From positions 1 through 64,000 of the forward strand of contig JAKVCY010000063.1 of assembly GCA_022448425.1 (NCBI GenBank): DNA of 64,000 bases. Direction: 5' to 3'. Below, in pieces: positions 1 to 9,851 of the stretch (positions within the stretch are counted from its first letter, which is position 1; each line of letters starts with the position of its first letter). The stretch is from Thalassotalea sp. GTDB taxonomy: Bacteria > Pseudomonadota > Gammaproteobacteria > Enterobacterales > Alteromonadaceae. The notes under the pieces are model-generated. The model made no database searches. It saw only the letters and a list, made by a program, of their open reading frames with translations, and was not told the DNA's origin. The translations under genes were made by a program, and so were the position numbers.

Positions 1-128
1 TGCTCAAGCTCAGCAATGATTGGCTGAATTAAGTTATCACCTTTTAAAAACTTCTCCACGTCCTTAACTTGCTTATCTGTCAGATGCTCTAGCGCCACTA
101 ATAGCTTTTTGAATTGTGCTGGTATCAT
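1..128 (-). CDS. Partial transposase N-terminus, IS1595-like (tentative)
   Basis: An open frame starts with ATG at 128 and runs leftward off the window without a stop. The visible ~42 residues begin MIPAQFKKLLVALEHLT and end with IIAELEQ. A short helical N-terminus ending in a 'LE' just before a zinc-ribbon (CPHC) is how many IS1595-family transposases start, but the zinc ribbon and the DDE-type core would lie outside the window. The family call is therefore inference from a short stretch. It could be an intact element or a remnant. Confidence 0.45.
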   Translation of the reverse strand, partial: MIPAQFKKLLVALEHLTDKQVKDVEKFLKGDNLIQPIIAELE

Positions 129-731
129 AATAAAAACCTAATCACTGATGTTATATACAGTACAACAACAATTTAAGGGAACATAGCCTAAGTATTTAAT
201 CTATTCAGAGCTACGTCAGGGAAGTTAGAACAAAGCAAAGTGATGCCGTTGTAGTGTTCTCCAACAAAGAAGTTTGTGAAGTTATCACTTTCCTGACGAG
301 CTCCCAAGGGCGAGTTTAAACGGCTTATATGCTGCGTTGCTCATTTTGATAAGGGAACCACATGGATGTGGTGAATTAGGACAACGCAGGACGCAGTTGT
401 CGAGAATAACCATTACCTGCAATTAGTGCCTTGCCTCTAAGCCTTTTAATTCTCGCTGAATGGTCAAATATTTAATAAGATTGGTATTAATTGTTACATA
501 GCATTAACTTAATAAATAGTTGCTGGTATGGTAGCGATGGTAATACCAATGAAATATGTTTTGAATCATGTTGAAACTGGATTAGGGGAAATGAGAGGAT
601 TTATTAGAGTGCAAATGCTTCTCTCATTTACTGGCGATTGCCAGCAAAGCCAAATCATTCAGTATAAATGATCAAATGACTACTTCAATGGGTATAAAAA
701 ACGACAATAAAACCAATATAAGGAGAACTGG
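129..731. other. Gene-free interval with repeats
   Basis: About 600 bases with no credible gene in either strand. It contains a perfect hairpin CCACAT-GG-ATGTGG at 358-371, an inverted pair CTGCGTTG (332-339) / CAACGCAG (382-389), and a 10-base inverted pair ATTGGTATTA (480-489) / TAATACCAAT (541-550). A small hairpin CTGGC-GATT-GCCAG lies near 632-645. The right end carries the promoter region of the M16 peptidase gene; I could not assign clear -35/-10 boxes. Confidence 0.6.
332..550. repeat. Composite inverted-repeat element (possible intergenic repeat)
   Basis: Three nested or adjacent inverted repeats lie in about 220 bases: CTGCGTTG/CAACGCAG, the perfect CCACAT/ATGTGG hairpin inside it, and ATTGGTATTA/TAATACCAAT downstream. 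This layout resembles a dispersed non-coding repeat or a MITE rather than a terminator, because no T-tract follows. The same ATACCAAT/ATTGGTAT words occur as a tight hairpin at 34364-34387. That it is a family is inference. Confidence 0.4.
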
Positions 732-3458
732 ATGTTCTTAACCCAATTGAGAAAGCGGTTATTAATAACATCGATACTTTGTACCAGCGTTATGTCTTCG
801 TCGCTTTGGGCGGCAGAAAAAGTCGCAACAATAGAAGGAATTACAGAGTATCGCTTAGATAACGGCCTGCAAGTCATATTGTTTCCTGACCAAACAAAGG
901 AAACAGTCACGGTAAACGTTACCTATCACGTTGGTTCAAAGCATGAGAACTACGGTGAAACGGGTATGGCTCACTTACTTGAGCACTTGGTGTTCAAAGG
1001 TACGCCACGCCACCCAGATATTCCTGCGGAACTGAGTAAACACGGTGCACGCCCTAATGGTACTACGTGGACAGACCGTACCAATTACTTTGAGACGTTT
1101 TCAGCGACAGAAGAAAATATCAACTGGGCGCTAGATATGGAAGCTGATCGTATGGTCAACTCTTTCATTGCGAAAAAAGATCTAGATAGTGAAATGACAG
1201 TTGTTCGTAACGAATTCGAACGCGGTGAAAATAGCCCGTTCCGAGTGACCTTACAGCGTATGATGGCGACAGCTTTCGAATGGCATAACTATGGTAAGTC
1301 GACAATCGGTGCTCGTTCAGATTTAGAAAACGTATCGATTGAGCGCTTACAAGCTTTTTACAAAAAGTACTATCAGCCGGATAACGCAACGTTAATTGTT
1401 GCTGGTAAGTTTGAAAACGACAAGATGCTCGATTTAGTAGAGAAGTATTTTGGCGTTATTCCTAAGCCAGACCGCACGATTGAACGACTTTACACGCAAG
1501 ACCCTGCGCAAGACGGTGAGCGTCAAGTGACGGTAAGACGTGTTGGTGACGTACAATTAGTTGGTAGCATCTACCATGTTCCAGCTGGTTCACATCCTGA
1601 ATTCCCATCTATCGATGTAGCGACAGAGATTCTAAGCGCTAACTCGACTGGCCGCTTATATAAAGACCTAGTTGAAGGTAAGTTAGCAAGTCGTGTTTAC
1701 GGTTTTAACTTCCAGTGGCAAGAGCCTGGTGTAGCTATTTACATGGCTGAAGTTGACAAGAACTTTGATTTAAGAAATACACAAACTGCGCTTCAAAGCA
1801 CGGTTGAATCTATTGTTAACACGCCTTTTAGTGATGAAGAAGTAGAGCGTGCGAAACGAACTATTCTCAAAAATATCGAATTATCTTTTAACTCATCAGA
1901 GCGCATTGCACTTGGTTTAAGTGAATGGGTAGGTATGGGGGATTGGCGTTTACTGTTTTTGAACCGTGACCGTATCGAGAAAGTAACTACAGCCGATGTT
2001 CAGCGTGCAGCTGAGAAATACCTTGTACAAAACAATCGTACAACAGGCCGCTTTATCCCTACAGATAAGCCAGAGCGTGTAGAGATTCCTCAAGTTGAAA
2101 GTGTTGCTGCTATGTTAGAAGGCTACAAAGGCCGCGAAAACGTAGCTCAAGGTGAAGCGTTCGATCCAAGTCACGACAATATCGATAGCCGCACGCGCGT
2201 TGTTACTCTAGACAACGGTGTGAAAGTCGCACTATTAGCGAAAAAGACACGTGGTGAATCTGTTGTTGTTAGCGTGGCTAACCAAATGGGTGATTTAGAT
2301 TCACTTAAAGGTAAGTCAACGATTGGTAGCCTAACAGGTAGCATGTTAATGCGCGGTACCACAAACTATACGCGTGAACAGCTTAAAGATGAGTTTGATA
2401 AGCTGAAAACCAACGCTCGTATCGGTGGTGGTGCAACACAAGTTTCTGCGCGTTTAGAAACTGTGAAGGCTAACCTTATTCCTTCAATTGAGTTGATGGC
2501 GGAGGTATTAAAGTCTCCATCATTTGACGAGAAAGAGTTTGAGCAATTAATTTCAACTTCTAAGGTTGATATTGAACAGCAACTTCAAGATCCACAGTCA
2601 ATCGCATTCAGAGCATACAGCCGCAAGCAAGCACCATTCGATAGTGACCACCCGCGTTACGTAAATACAATGGAAGAGCAATTAGCTGCAATCAGCAAAG
2701 CAACATTAGCTGAATTGAAAGCATTCCATAAGCAATTCTATGGCGCGAGCAACATGCAAATTTCTGTTGTTGGTGACTTCAATGAAAAAGCTGTGCTGAA
2801 AACATTGAACAAATTGTTTGGTGATTGGAAAGTAAATCAAAGCTATGAGCGCGTAGCGCACCCTTACATTAAAATGAAAGTTAAGGATGAAGACTTTAAC
2901 ACGCCAGATAAAGAAAACGCTGTATTCGTTGCCGCTGTGACTTTACCTGTTGGCTTAGAGAGTAAAGATGCACCAGCATTAGAACTTGCTAACTACATCT
3001 TCGGTGGTGGTTTCCTTAACAGTCGCTTAGCAACGCGCTTACGTCAAAAAGACGGTTTAAGCTACGGTGCTGGTTCATTCATTAACATGAGCAGCAGTGA
3101 AGGACGCGCGGCAATGGGCGCATATGCGATCTGTGCTCCTCAAAACTTAAACAAAGTTGAAGTTGGCTTTAAAGAAGAGCTTGCTCGTTTAATTAAAGAT
3201 GGTTTTACTGATGAGGAAGTTGAATCTGCTAAATCTGGTCTTTTACAAGGCAAGCGCGTTAGCCGTTCGCAAGACCGCGAATTAGTGTCTAAGTTAAGTG
3301 GCAACCTTTACTACGGTAGAGATATGCAATTTAGTAAAGAGTACGAAGCGACTTTAGCTAAATTAACTAAAGAAGACGTACACAATGTTGTGAAGAAATA
3401 CCTTAAAGTAGGTGACTTCTCTATTATTAAAGGCGGTGACTTCAGTAAAGTAGAGTAA
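732..3458 (+). CDS. Periplasmic M16 family zinc metallopeptidase (pitrilysin/PqqL type)
   Basis: A 908-residue secreted zinc peptidase. Residues 1-28 form a signal peptide (basic start, hydrophobic core, SLWAA cleavage region). The inverted zinc motif HLLEH is at residues 81-85, the hallmark of family M16. The protein is long enough for two tandem M16 halves, an active N-terminal one and an inactive C-terminal one; the second half starts near residue 480 with a repeated 'LDNGVKV' strand. It should degrade oligopeptides in the periplasm. The ATG has a strong AAGGAG at 720-725. It is transcribed alone and followed by a terminator. The exact peptide substrate cannot be read from sequence. Confidence 0.93.
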   Translation: MFLTQLRKRLLITSILCTSVMSSSLWAAEKVATIEGITEYRLDNGLQVILFPDQTKETVTVNVTYHVGSKHENYGETGMAHLLEHLVFKGTPRHPDIPAELSKHGARPNGTTWTDRTNYFETFSATEENINWALDMEADRMVNSFIAKKDLDSEMTVVRNEFERGENSPFRVTLQRMMATAFEWHNYGKSTIGARSDLENVSIERLQAFYKKYYQPDNATLIVAGKFENDKMLDLVEKYFGVIPKPDRTIERLYTQDPAQDGERQVTVRRVGDVQLVGSIYHVPAGSHPEFPSIDVATEILSANSTGRLYKDLVEGKLASRVYGFNFQWQEPGVAIYMAEVDKNFDLRNTQTALQSTVESIVNTPFSDEEVERAKRTILKNIELSFNSSERIALGLSEWVGMGDWRLLFLNRDRIEKVTTADVQRAAEKYLVQNNRTTGRFIPTDKPERVEIPQVESVAAMLEGYKGRENVAQGEAFDPSHDNIDSRTRVVTLDNGVKVALLAKKTRGESVVVSVANQMGDLDSLKGKSTIGSLTGSMLMRGTTNYTREQLKDEFDKLKTNARIGGGATQVSARLETVKANLIPSIELMAEVLKSPSFDEKEFEQLISTSKVDIEQQLQDPQSIAFRAYSRKQAPFDSDHPRYVNTMEEQLAAISKATLAELKAFHKQFYGASNMQISVVGDFNEKAVLKTLNKLFGDWKVNQSYERVAHPYIKMKVKDEDFNTPDKENAVFVAAVTLPVGLESKDAPALELANYIFGGGFLNSRLATRLRQKDGLSYGAGSFINMSSSEGRAAMGAYAICAPQNLNKVEVGFKEELARLIKDGFTDEEVESAKSGLLQGKRVSRSQDRELVSKLSGNLYYGRDMQFSKEYEATLAKLTKEDVHNVVKKYLKVGDFSIIKGGDFSKVE

Positions 3459-3475
3459 TCTTAACTTTATTGGTG

Positions 3476-3505
3476 AAAAGGCTACGTTTTGGTAGCCTTT
3501 TTTAT
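3476..3505 (+). terminator. Rho-independent terminator of the M16 peptidase gene
   Basis: Stem AAAAGGCTAC / GTAGCCTTTT around the loop GTTTTG, followed by a T-run. It begins 17 bases after the stop codon. Confidence 0.9.
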
Positions 3506-3642
3506 TCAACACAATTAAATAAAGCTGTTTGGAAATTATGAGCTTACTCCTCAGAATTGCTGCTTAATTGACTGGTTAATGTTGTAAAACTCAGCGTGTT
3601 GTGTGAAATCTCACCAAACAGATAGAAAAGCAAAAAAACTGT

Positions 3643-3670
3643 TTGACATATTTTTTATATCCATTAATAT
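3643..3670 (+). promoter_or_regulatory. Sigma-70 promoter for the tRNA pair
   Basis: TTGACA (3643-3648), 16-base spacer, TAATAT (3665-3670), then a GC-rich GCGC discriminator, which is typical of stringently controlled stable-RNA promoters. The predicted start lies only a few bases before tRNA-Ser. Confidence 0.8.
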
Positions 3671-3682
3671 GCGCACCACTTA

Positions 3683-3775
3683 GGTGAGATGGCCGAGAGG
3701 CTGAAGGCGCTCCCCTGCTAAGGGAGTATACAGTTTGTAGCTGTATCGAGGGTTCGAATCCCTCTCTCACCGCCA
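3683..3775 (+). tRNA. tRNA-Ser (GCT)
   Basis: 93 bases with acceptor stem GGTGAGA/TCTCACC, discriminator G and encoded CCA. The anticodon loop reads CTGCTAA, giving anticodon GCT for AGC/AGT serine codons. A long variable arm, the class II hallmark of serine tRNAs, lies between the anticodon stem and the GGTTCGAATCC T-arm. Confidence 0.97.
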
Positions 3776-3817
3776 TTCTTCTTATCGATTTAAGATGAGT
3801 GAAAGTAAGACTGAATT

Positions 3818-3894
3818 GGACGCGTAGCTCAGCTGGATAGAGTACCTGGCTACGAACCAGGCGGTCGCAGGTTCGACTCCTGCCGCGTCCGCCA
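3818..3894 (+). tRNA. tRNA-Arg (ACG)
   Basis: 77 bases with acceptor stem GGACGCG/CGCGTCC, discriminator G and encoded CCA. The anticodon loop CTACGAA gives ACG (A34 normally edited to inosine by TadA), reading CGT/CGC/CGA. It lies 42 bases after tRNA-Ser and is probably cotranscribed with it. Confidence 0.97.
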
Positions 3895-3915
3895 CATTTT
3901 CTTTAAAGAAAATCG

Positions 3916-3941
3916 AAACCAGTCTTATGACTGGTTTTTTT
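3916..3941 (+). terminator. Terminator of the tRNA transcript
   Basis: Stem AAACCAGTC / GACTGGTTT around the loop TTAT, followed by a T-run, starting 22 bases after tRNA-Arg. Confidence 0.9.
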
Positions 3942-4293
3942 ATGCCTGAAATTTGTCAATAACCTTGCCTTTGCCATCTATTTTCTTGCCTACTTTCTTA
4001 TAAATTAGTTCTAGTTTGAATACGCTGTTTTTAGATGCTTGTTTGCATTTTGTATACAAAAAGTGGTTTTTGTCAGCCTATATAGTTTCATCCATTGCTT
4101 TTATACTGTATACAATATTAAGTTTTCGAGTTTTTGTGGAATAAATATTAAGATTTGACGAATATTTATGAGTTTTACGTCGTTTTCACTATTGACTTAT
4201 TATTATTTATCCAAATCGCCGAATTCTTGATTGATTTTTCTATTGTTGAGTGATTATTCTAATATGATTAAAAAATAACAAAGAGAGAGATAG
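3942..4293. other. Long upstream region of oadGAB
   Basis: About 350 AT-rich bases with no gene. The only clear structure is a pair of GTATAC-centred palindromes, listed separately. The length and AT-richness suggest a regulated promoter for the oxaloacetate decarboxylase operon. Confidence 0.6.
4048..4114 (+). promoter_or_regulatory. Two TTGTATACAA-type palindromes upstream of oadGAB
   Basis: TTTTGTATACAAAA (4048-4061) is a perfect 14-base palindrome. TGTATACA (4107-4114) repeats its core 56 bases downstream, centre to centre. Palindromes of the TTGTATACAA kind are typical operators of FadR/VanR-like GntR-family regulators of organic-acid metabolism. No regulator gene of that family lies in the window, so this is inference. 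Confidence 0.5.
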
Positions 4294-4557
4294 ATGGAAG
4301 CCCTAGATCAACTTTTTATTGAAGCGGGTACGTTAATGCTTGCGGGCATGGTGTTCGTATTTGCGTTTCTAGGACTGTTAGTGGTGATAATCAATGCCGT
4401 ACTAACGCCTTTAGCGAGTAAATTCCCTGATCCGGTTGCACAATCTGTTACTCGTCCTACCCTTAAAAAGCCAGCACCACAGCAGGGAGTTTCTCCAACT
4501 GTTGTTGCCGCTATCTCTGCTGCGGTCAGTCAGTATCGTCAGAAGCATAAAGAATAA
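4294..4557 (+). CDS. oadG: Oxaloacetate decarboxylase gamma subunit
   Basis: 87 residues. One membrane segment near residues 13-36 is followed by a soluble, proline-rich tail, the standard OadG shape. In the family this small subunit anchors the alpha subunit to the membrane beta subunit and its C-terminal part helps bind zinc. It is first in the oadGAB operon, 17 bases before oadA, with a purine-rich ribosome site (AAAGAGAGAG) upstream. Sequence identity in OadG is low, so the call rests on size, topology and position. Confidence 0.88.
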   Translation: MEALDQLFIEAGTLMLAGMVFVFAFLGLLVVIINAVLTPLASKFPDPVAQSVTRPTLKKPAPQQGVSPTVVAAISAAVSQYRQKHKE

Positions 4558-4574
4558 TAATTAGGAGCATTGTC

Positions 4575-6356
4575 ATGACAAAGCCATTAGGAATCACTGA
4601 GGTAGTCTTACGAGACGCACATCAATCTTTACTAGCCACACGTATGCGACTCGAAGACATGTTGCCAATAGCACCTGTATTAGATCAAATCGGCTTCTGG
4701 TCTATTGAATCATGGGGTGGCGCTACATTCGATTCATGTATCCGTTATTTAGGGGAAGATCCATGGCACCGCATTCGCGAATTGAAGAAAGCGATGCCAA
4801 ACACCAAGCAACAAATGCTGTTCCGCGGTCAAAACATTTTAGGCTACCGTCATTACGCCGATGATGTAGTAGAAAAGTTCGTAGAGCGAGCTCATGTTAA
4901 TGGCGTCGATGTTTTCCGTATCTTTGATGCGATGAACGATACTCGTAATCTAGAGACTGCAATTAAGGCGGCAGTTAAAATTGGTGCTCATGCCCAAGGT
5001 ACACTGAGCTTCACTGAAAGTCCTGTACATACTCTGGAAGGCTGGCTCGACATGGCGAAGAAGCTTGAAGACATGGGGGCCCATTCACTTTGTATTAAAG
5101 ATATGGCTGGTTTACTTAAGCCATACTATGCCGAAGAGCTTATCGGTAAATTGAAAGAAACAGTCGCCTTGCCGATTGCCTTACATTGTCATGCAACAAC
5201 GGGGTTGAGTGTAGCAACTCACATGAAGGCAATTGATGCAGACGTAGATGTTATTGATACCGCTATTTCTTCAATGAGTATGACTTACGGTCATTCACCA
5301 ACAGAAACGATTGTTTCAACGGTTGAAGGTACTCCACGTGATACTGGTTTAGACATGGCTAAATTGGCTGAAGTTGCTGCCTACTTCCGCGGTGTTCGTG
5401 AAAAATACGCTAAATTTGAGGGCAGCCTAAAAGGCGTAGATGCGCGAATCCTGTTAGCTCAAGTGCCTGGTGGTATGTTAACGAACATGGAAAGCCAACT
5501 AAAAGAGCAGGGCGCAGCTGACCGCTTAGATGAAGTACTAACGGAAATTCCTAAAGTACGTAAAGAGTTAGGTTACATTCCTTTAGTAACACCGACATCT
5601 CAAATTGTTGGTACTCAGTCAGTGCTTAACGTGCTTACTGGCGAGCGTTACAAAACTATCACTAAAGAAACGGCTGGTGTGTTAAAAGGTGAATACGGTG
5701 CAACAGCTGCTCCTGTTGACGCAGCCCTTCAAGAGCGAGTATTAGATGGTGCTGAAGCGATTACTTGCCGCCCAGCTGACTTGTTAGATCCTGAAGTTGA
5801 TAGCTTGACAGCTGAGCTAGAAGAACTGGCAAAAGAGAAGAACATTGAACTTGCAGATGAAGTGATAGATGACGTTTTAACTTATGCATTATTCCCTCAA
5901 ATTGGTCTCAAATTCTTAGAAAACCGCAATAACCCTGACGCATTTGAACCGGCGCCAAGTAAGGAAGCTCCTGCACCAGCAGCACCGGCCAAAGCAGATG
6001 GCCCTACTGAGCAATATTCAGTGAGTGTTGATGGGCAAGTGTTTGAGGTTGTGGTTGGGCCAAGCGGTTCTGTGACATCGGTAGCCCCAGCGACAACGTC
6101 TGCGGCAGATGCAGCGATTAAACAAACGGCTTCGGTTTCAGCAGAAGAAACATTAAACGCTCCGCTAGCTGGCAACATTTTCAAAGTGATGGTGAGTGAA
6201 GGACAAGAGGTTGCTGAAGGTGACGTTGTTATCATCATGGAAGCGATGAAGATGGAAACAGAAGTTCGCGCAGTAACTGCTGGCACCATAGTAAGTGTCA
6301 ACGTTAGAGAAGGTGATGCTGTTGCTGTTGGCGACGTATTGCTTAGTTTAGCGTAG
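4575..6356 (+). CDS. oadA: Oxaloacetate decarboxylase alpha subunit (biotin carboxyltransferase)
   Basis: 593 residues. The N-terminal carboxyltransferase TIM barrel carries the [13 protein letters not shown] motif at about residues 13-25. It is followed by the conserved PYC/OADA domain, an Ala/Pro-rich linker (about 459-476), and a C-terminal biotinyl domain with EAMKMETE, biotin on Lys559. It moves the carboxyl group of oxaloacetate to biotin, giving pyruvate; OadB then decarboxylates carboxybiotin and exports sodium. AGGAG precedes the ATG. It sits between oadG and oadB with very short gaps, and all key motifs are present. Confidence 0.96.
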   Translation: MTKPLGITEVVLRDAHQSLLATRMRLEDMLPIAPVLDQIGFWSIESWGGATFDSCIRYLGEDPWHRIRELKKAMPNTKQQMLFRGQNILGYRHYADDVVEKFVERAHVNGVDVFRIFDAMNDTRNLETAIKAAVKIGAHAQGTLSFTESPVHTLEGWLDMAKKLEDMGAHSLCIKDMAGLLKPYYAEELIGKLKETVALPIALHCHATTGLSVATHMKAIDADVDVIDTAISSMSMTYGHSPTETIVSTVEGTPRDTGLDMAKLAEVAAYFRGVREKYAKFEGSLKGVDARILLAQVPGGMLTNMESQLKEQGAADRLDEVLTEIPKVRKELGYIPLVTPTSQIVGTQSVLNVLTGERYKTITKETAGVLKGEYGATAAPVDAALQERVLDGAEAITCRPADLLDPEVDSLTAELEELAKEKNIELADEVIDDVLTYALFPQIGLKFLENRNNPDAFEPAPSKEAPAPAAPAKADGPTEQYSVSVDGQVFEVVVGPSGSVTSVAPATTSAADAAIKQTASVSAEETLNAPLAGNIFKVMVSEGQEVAEGDVVIIMEAMKMETEVRAVTAGTIVSVNVREGDAVAVGDVLLSLA

Positions 6357-6365
6357 GGGTTAATT

Positions 6366-7499
6366 ATGGAGCAGTTAAATACATTATGGATGTCCACTGG
6401 CCTCGCTAATTTCGAAATGGGCCAGGTCATCATGATGTTAGTGGGTTGCGGCTTGTTGTATCTAGCGATTGCGAGAAACTTTGAGCCTTTGCTTCTTGTC
6501 CCTATGGGGTTTGGTGCCATACTGACTAACATTCCGCTAGCTGGCTTCTCTGAAGTTGGTGGATTACTTCATTACGTCTATTACGCAGGTATCGATACTG
6601 GGATATTCCCACTATTGATATTTATGGGCGTTGGCGCAATGACGGACTTTGGTGCACTTATCGCTAACCCTAAAATGTTGTTTTTAGGTGCTGCGGCACA
6701 GTTTGGTATTTTCGCAACGTTATTCGGCGCGATTGCATTGAATGCGATTCCTGGCTTTGAGTTTTCGTTACAAGATGCGTCGGCCATCGCAATAATCGGT
6801 GGTGCAGATGGTCCAACAGCGATCTTCTTAGCATCAAAGCTAGCGCCTGAACTATTAGGTGCCATTGCGGTAGCGGCCTACTCATACATGGCATTAGTAC
6901 CTATTATCCAGCCACCCATTATGAAGCTATTCACTAATGAAGAAGAGCGCAAAATAGAGATGGCGCAGCTTCGTCACGTTACAAAGTTTGAGAAGGTCAT
7001 ATTCCCGCTTGCAGTATTGTTGATGGCTATCTTCTTCTTACCGTCGGCAGCACCGCTTGTTGGTATGTTCTGTTTAGGTAACTTGATGCGTGAATGTGGT
7101 GTGGTGGATAGACTAAGCTCTACGGCGCAAAATGAGCTAATTAACATTGTTACTATTTTCCTAGGTTTAGGTGTCGGTTCAAAGTTAAGTGCTGAGGCTT
7201 TCTTAAACGTTGAAACACTAGGTATTTTAGCGCTAGGTGCAGTAGCTTTCTCAATTGGTACTACGTCAGGTGTCTTAATGGCAAAACTGATGAACAAACT
7301 GTCTAAAGACCCAATTAACCCGCTTATCGGTGCGGCTGGTGTATCAGCGGTTCCTATGGCGGCACGTGTTGCAAATAAGGTCGGTTTAGAAGCCAACCCT
7401 CACAACTTCTTGTTAATGCACGCAATGGGGCCAAATGTGGCAGGTGTATTAGGTTCAGCAGTCGCAGCCGGTATCTTGCTAGCCCTAGTAGGCAGTTAA
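6366..7499 (+). CDS. oadB: Oxaloacetate decarboxylase beta subunit (sodium pump)
   Basis: 377 residues, strongly hydrophobic with many membrane helices. The conserved [10 protein letters not shown] segment (about residues 144-153) and the C-terminal [15 protein letters not shown] segment are typical of OadB/GcdB/MmdB. It decarboxylates carboxybiotin on OadA and couples this to sodium export across the inner membrane. The length fits the shorter OadB class found in Vibrio-like bacteria. It starts 9 bases after oadA and ends the operon. Confidence 0.96.
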   Translation: MEQLNTLWMSTGLANFEMGQVIMMLVGCGLLYLAIARNFEPLLLVPMGFGAILTNIPLAGFSEVGGLLHYVYYAGIDTGIFPLLIFMGVGAMTDFGALIANPKMLFLGAAAQFGIFATLFGAIALNAIPGFEFSLQDASAIAIIGGADGPTAIFLASKLAPELLGAIAVAAYSYMALVPIIQPPIMKLFTNEEERKIEMAQLRHVTKFEKVIFPLAVLLMAIFFLPSAAPLVGMFCLGNLMRECGVVDRLSSTAQNELINIVTIFLGLGVGSKLSAEAFLNVETLGILALGAVAFSIGTTSGVLMAKLMNKLSKDPINPLIGAAGVSAVPMAARVANKVGLEANPHNFLLMHAMGPNVAGVLGSAVAAGILLALVGS

Positions 7500-7543
7500 T
7501 CGATAGTTAGCTATATAGCTTGATTACACGGCATGTGAATACG

Positions 7544-7573
7544 AAAAAGCCACTTCATAAGAAGTGGCTTTTT
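7544..7573. terminator. Bidirectional terminator between oadB and pdxH
   Basis: Stem AAAAAGCCACTTC / GAAGTGGCTTTTT around ATAA. A/T tracts lie on both sides, so it can end oadGAB on the plus strand and the convergent pdxH transcript on the minus strand. Confidence 0.88.
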
Positions 7574-7629
7574 GCTATGGAGATAAAAATGAATGGCCTT
7601 GTTTATTTTGATTGTCTAAAGCCAAAAAA

Positions 7630-8283
7630 TTAAGGGTGAAGTTTAAACTGCTGCCAACTATCTTCTGTTTTTTCAAAACAAAGTCTGTCGTGCAAACGAC
7701 TTGCTCTGCCTTGCCAAAATTCTATGTAGCTTGGCTTTATGCGCCAACCACCCCAAAACTCAGGCAGTGGTACCTCAGCCCCAGAGAACTGTTGTTCAAA
7801 GCTGGCGAAACGTTCTTTTAACTCGTTATCATGACTGAGTTTTTGGCTTTGTTTTGAGGCCCAAGCGCCTACTTGACTGCCGCGGTCTCGGCTGTGAAAG
7901 TATGCTGCTGACTGTTCTGCCGAAACTCTCTCGACTTCACCTTCAATGCGCACTTGGCGTTGAAGAACATTCCAGTGGAATAGCAGAGCAACTTTTTGAT
8001 TTTCTTTTAGCTCATGACTTTTTCGGCTTTCGTAGTTGGTATAAAAGACAAAACCTTCTTCATCATATTCTTTAAGCAATACCATTCGGGAGCTTGGTTG
8101 GCCATCAGCACTACAAGTGCTTACCGACATCGCTTCGGGTAACAAGATACCGGCTTTATTAGCTTCTTCAAACCACTGTGTAAATAGTGTGAAAGGATCG
8201 GTATTTTCCGCTATTTCTGGCATAGGTAACGCGACACCTTGGCCAAAAGTAAGTAAACAACGGAGTTTTTCTAGAAAAGTCAT
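7630..8283 (-). CDS. pdxH: Pyridoxamine/pyridoxine 5'-phosphate oxidase
   Basis: 217 residues, the usual family size. It contains the FMN-binding core (SSRMVLLKEYDEEGFVFYTN, about residues 64-83), SRKSHEL, and the C-terminal dimerisation signature ending in RASRLHDRLCF. It oxidises pyridoxine or pyridoxamine phosphate to pyridoxal phosphate in the cytoplasm; the same window carries pdxJ at 59165, an earlier step of the pathway. It is monocistronic and convergent with oadB. Confidence 0.95.
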   Translation of the reverse strand: MTFLEKLRCLLTFGQGVALPMPEIAENTDPFTLFTQWFEEANKAGILLPEAMSVSTCSADGQPSSRMVLLKEYDEEGFVFYTNYESRKSHELKENQKVALLFHWNVLQRQVRIEGEVERVSAEQSAAYFHSRDRGSQVGAWASKQSQKLSHDNELKERFASFEQQFSGAEVPLPEFWGGWRIKPSYIEFWQGRASRLHDRLCFEKTEDSWQQFKLHP

Positions 8284-8340
8284 AACAACAGTCAGCTTAA
8301 TGAAAGTTAACCATATTTTAACAGCGTTATGCAGGGATTA

Positions 8341-8392
8341 GCTAGCCAATTCAGTGAGTAATATCGGTTGTTGATATCACTAATTGGCTAGC
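8341..8392. repeat. Perfect 11-bp inverted repeat between pdxH and the amidohydrolase gene
   Basis: GCTAGCCAATT (8341-8351) pairs with AATTGGCTAGC (8382-8392); the interior can extend the stem partly (AGTGA...TATC / GATATCACT). There is no T-tract on either side. It may end transcription of the amidohydrolase gene or be a small mobile repeat. Confidence 0.55.
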
Positions 8393-8415
8393 ATGGTTTG
8401 GAGCATACTAAGAGG

Positions 8416-9720
8416 TTATTGGTGCATGTAATCGAAGGTTAAATTCGATAACAATTCAACACCGAGCTTCATGCCACTTTCGTCAATTTCAAATTCTGGC
8501 GTGTGATGGCCTGGTGCCTCATTAACTGGTACATCTAAACTCTTACCGCCAACGAATAAATACAGTCCAGGCACTTTTTCTTGGAAGAAAGAAAAGTCTT
8601 CAGCTCCAGTCACCGCTTTTGTGAGAACGGTATTTTCATCACCTGCTGTTGATTTTAGCGTAGGCAACATCTGTTGCATTAGCGATGGATCGTTGTAAGT
8701 GATAGGGTATTGGTAATCCAGAGGTAACGTTACCTCAGCCGTTGTATTCATGCTTTCTGCAATGTTCGTTGCTTTACGATGAACCGCTTCATGAATATGT
8801 TTACGAATCTCAGGATTAAGTGAACGAATAGTACCAACAAGCTCGACTTCACTTGGGATGATGTTTGAGCGGTTACCGCCTTTAATCATACCGACTGAAA
8901 CAACGGCTGCACTGTCGATAAGCTCTACTTCGCGGCTAACAATAGTCTGTAAACCCATTATCATCTGCGCTGCTGAAACGATTGGATCGGCACTTAACCA
9001 AGGGTAGGCGCCATGTGACTGCTTACCTTTAATTACAATGCGATATGGATCTACGGCAGCCATAATCCCTTCTTCTTTATAGCGCACAGTACCAACATCT
9101 TGTGCAGAGCTGATATGAAGACCGAAGATTACGTCGACATCGGGGTTCCTCAATACGCCTTCTTTGACCATGACTTCAGCACCACCTACTTCTCCTCGTG
9201 GAGCACCTTCTTCAGCCGGTTGGAAGATAAACTTCACCTTGCCTTTGAGTTGATCTTTTTTCTCAGTGAGTATCTTTGCAGCACCCATCAACATTGCTAC
9301 ATGGGTATCGTGACCACAGGCATGCATGACCCCTACATCCATTCCTTCATGAGTGGTTCTCACTTTCGAAGCGAAAGGTAAATCAACCGATTCTGTCACC
9401 GGTAGCGCATCCATATCTGCGCGTAGAGCAACAACAGGGCCTGGTTTACCAGAGTCTAATACTGCTACAACACCTGTTTTTGCAACGCCAGTTTGAACCT
9501 CCAAACCAAGCTCGTTTAGGTATTTTGCGATTGTTTTCGCGGTTTCAAACTCTCGATTGGACAGTTCTGGGTTTTCATGGAAATGGCGGCGCCATTTAAT
9601 AACTTGCGGCTCAATATCGGAAGCCATTGCAGAAACTTGTGATTTGAAATCGCTTGCTAGCACAGGAAACTGGCATGCTAGCGCAACAGAAGTTGCAAGC
9701 AGTAGTTTTTTCATAGTCAT
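8416..9720 (-). CDS. Exported M20-family amidohydrolase
   Basis: 434 residues. An N-terminal signal peptide (KKLLLATSVALACQFPVLA) sends it to the periplasm. The M20D signature HACGHDTH lies at about residues 133-140, the EE pair (PAEEGAPRGE) near 169, and HHTPEFEI near the end carries another metal ligand. Members hydrolyse N-acyl amino acids, hippurate-like amides or similar conjugates with two divalent metals. The substrate cannot be told from sequence. ATG at 9720 or 9714 are both possible. It is probably monocistronic. Confidence 0.9.
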   Translation of the reverse strand: MTMKKLLLATSVALACQFPVLASDFKSQVSAMASDIEPQVIKWRRHFHENPELSNREFETAKTIAKYLNELGLEVQTGVAKTGVVAVLDSGKPGPVVALRADMDALPVTESVDLPFASKVRTTHEGMDVGVMHACGHDTHVAMLMGAAKILTEKKDQLKGKVKFIFQPAEEGAPRGEVGGAEVMVKEGVLRNPDVDVIFGLHISSAQDVGTVRYKEEGIMAAVDPYRIVIKGKQSHGAYPWLSADPIVSAAQMIMGLQTIVSREVELIDSAAVVSVGMIKGGNRSNIIPSEVELVGTIRSLNPEIRKHIHEAVHRKATNIAESMNTTAEVTLPLDYQYPITYNDPSLMQQMLPTLKSTAGDENTVLTKAVTGAEDFSFFQEKVPGLYLFVGGKSLDVPVNEAPGHHTPEFEIDESGMKLGVELLSNLTFDYMHQ

Positions 9721-9851
9721 GTGTTTTTGTTGTTATCGGAAAGATAACCTTACTGCAAGAACACAAAGTTTTCTAATAGTAATTGCTCTATGTTGATCAA
9801 ACTTGTTTGAAGCGGTGTGAGCTTGCGTAATTCGTATAGAATAGGGGGAGG

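Noticed and set aside
5897-6532. 211-residue ORF antisense to the end of oadA
   Set aside because: It is the opposite-strand shadow of the Ala-rich biotinyl linker of oadA; composition is low-complexity and it has no ribosome site.
6581-7396. ORFs antisense to oadB
   Set aside because: Shadows of the well-supported oadB frame.
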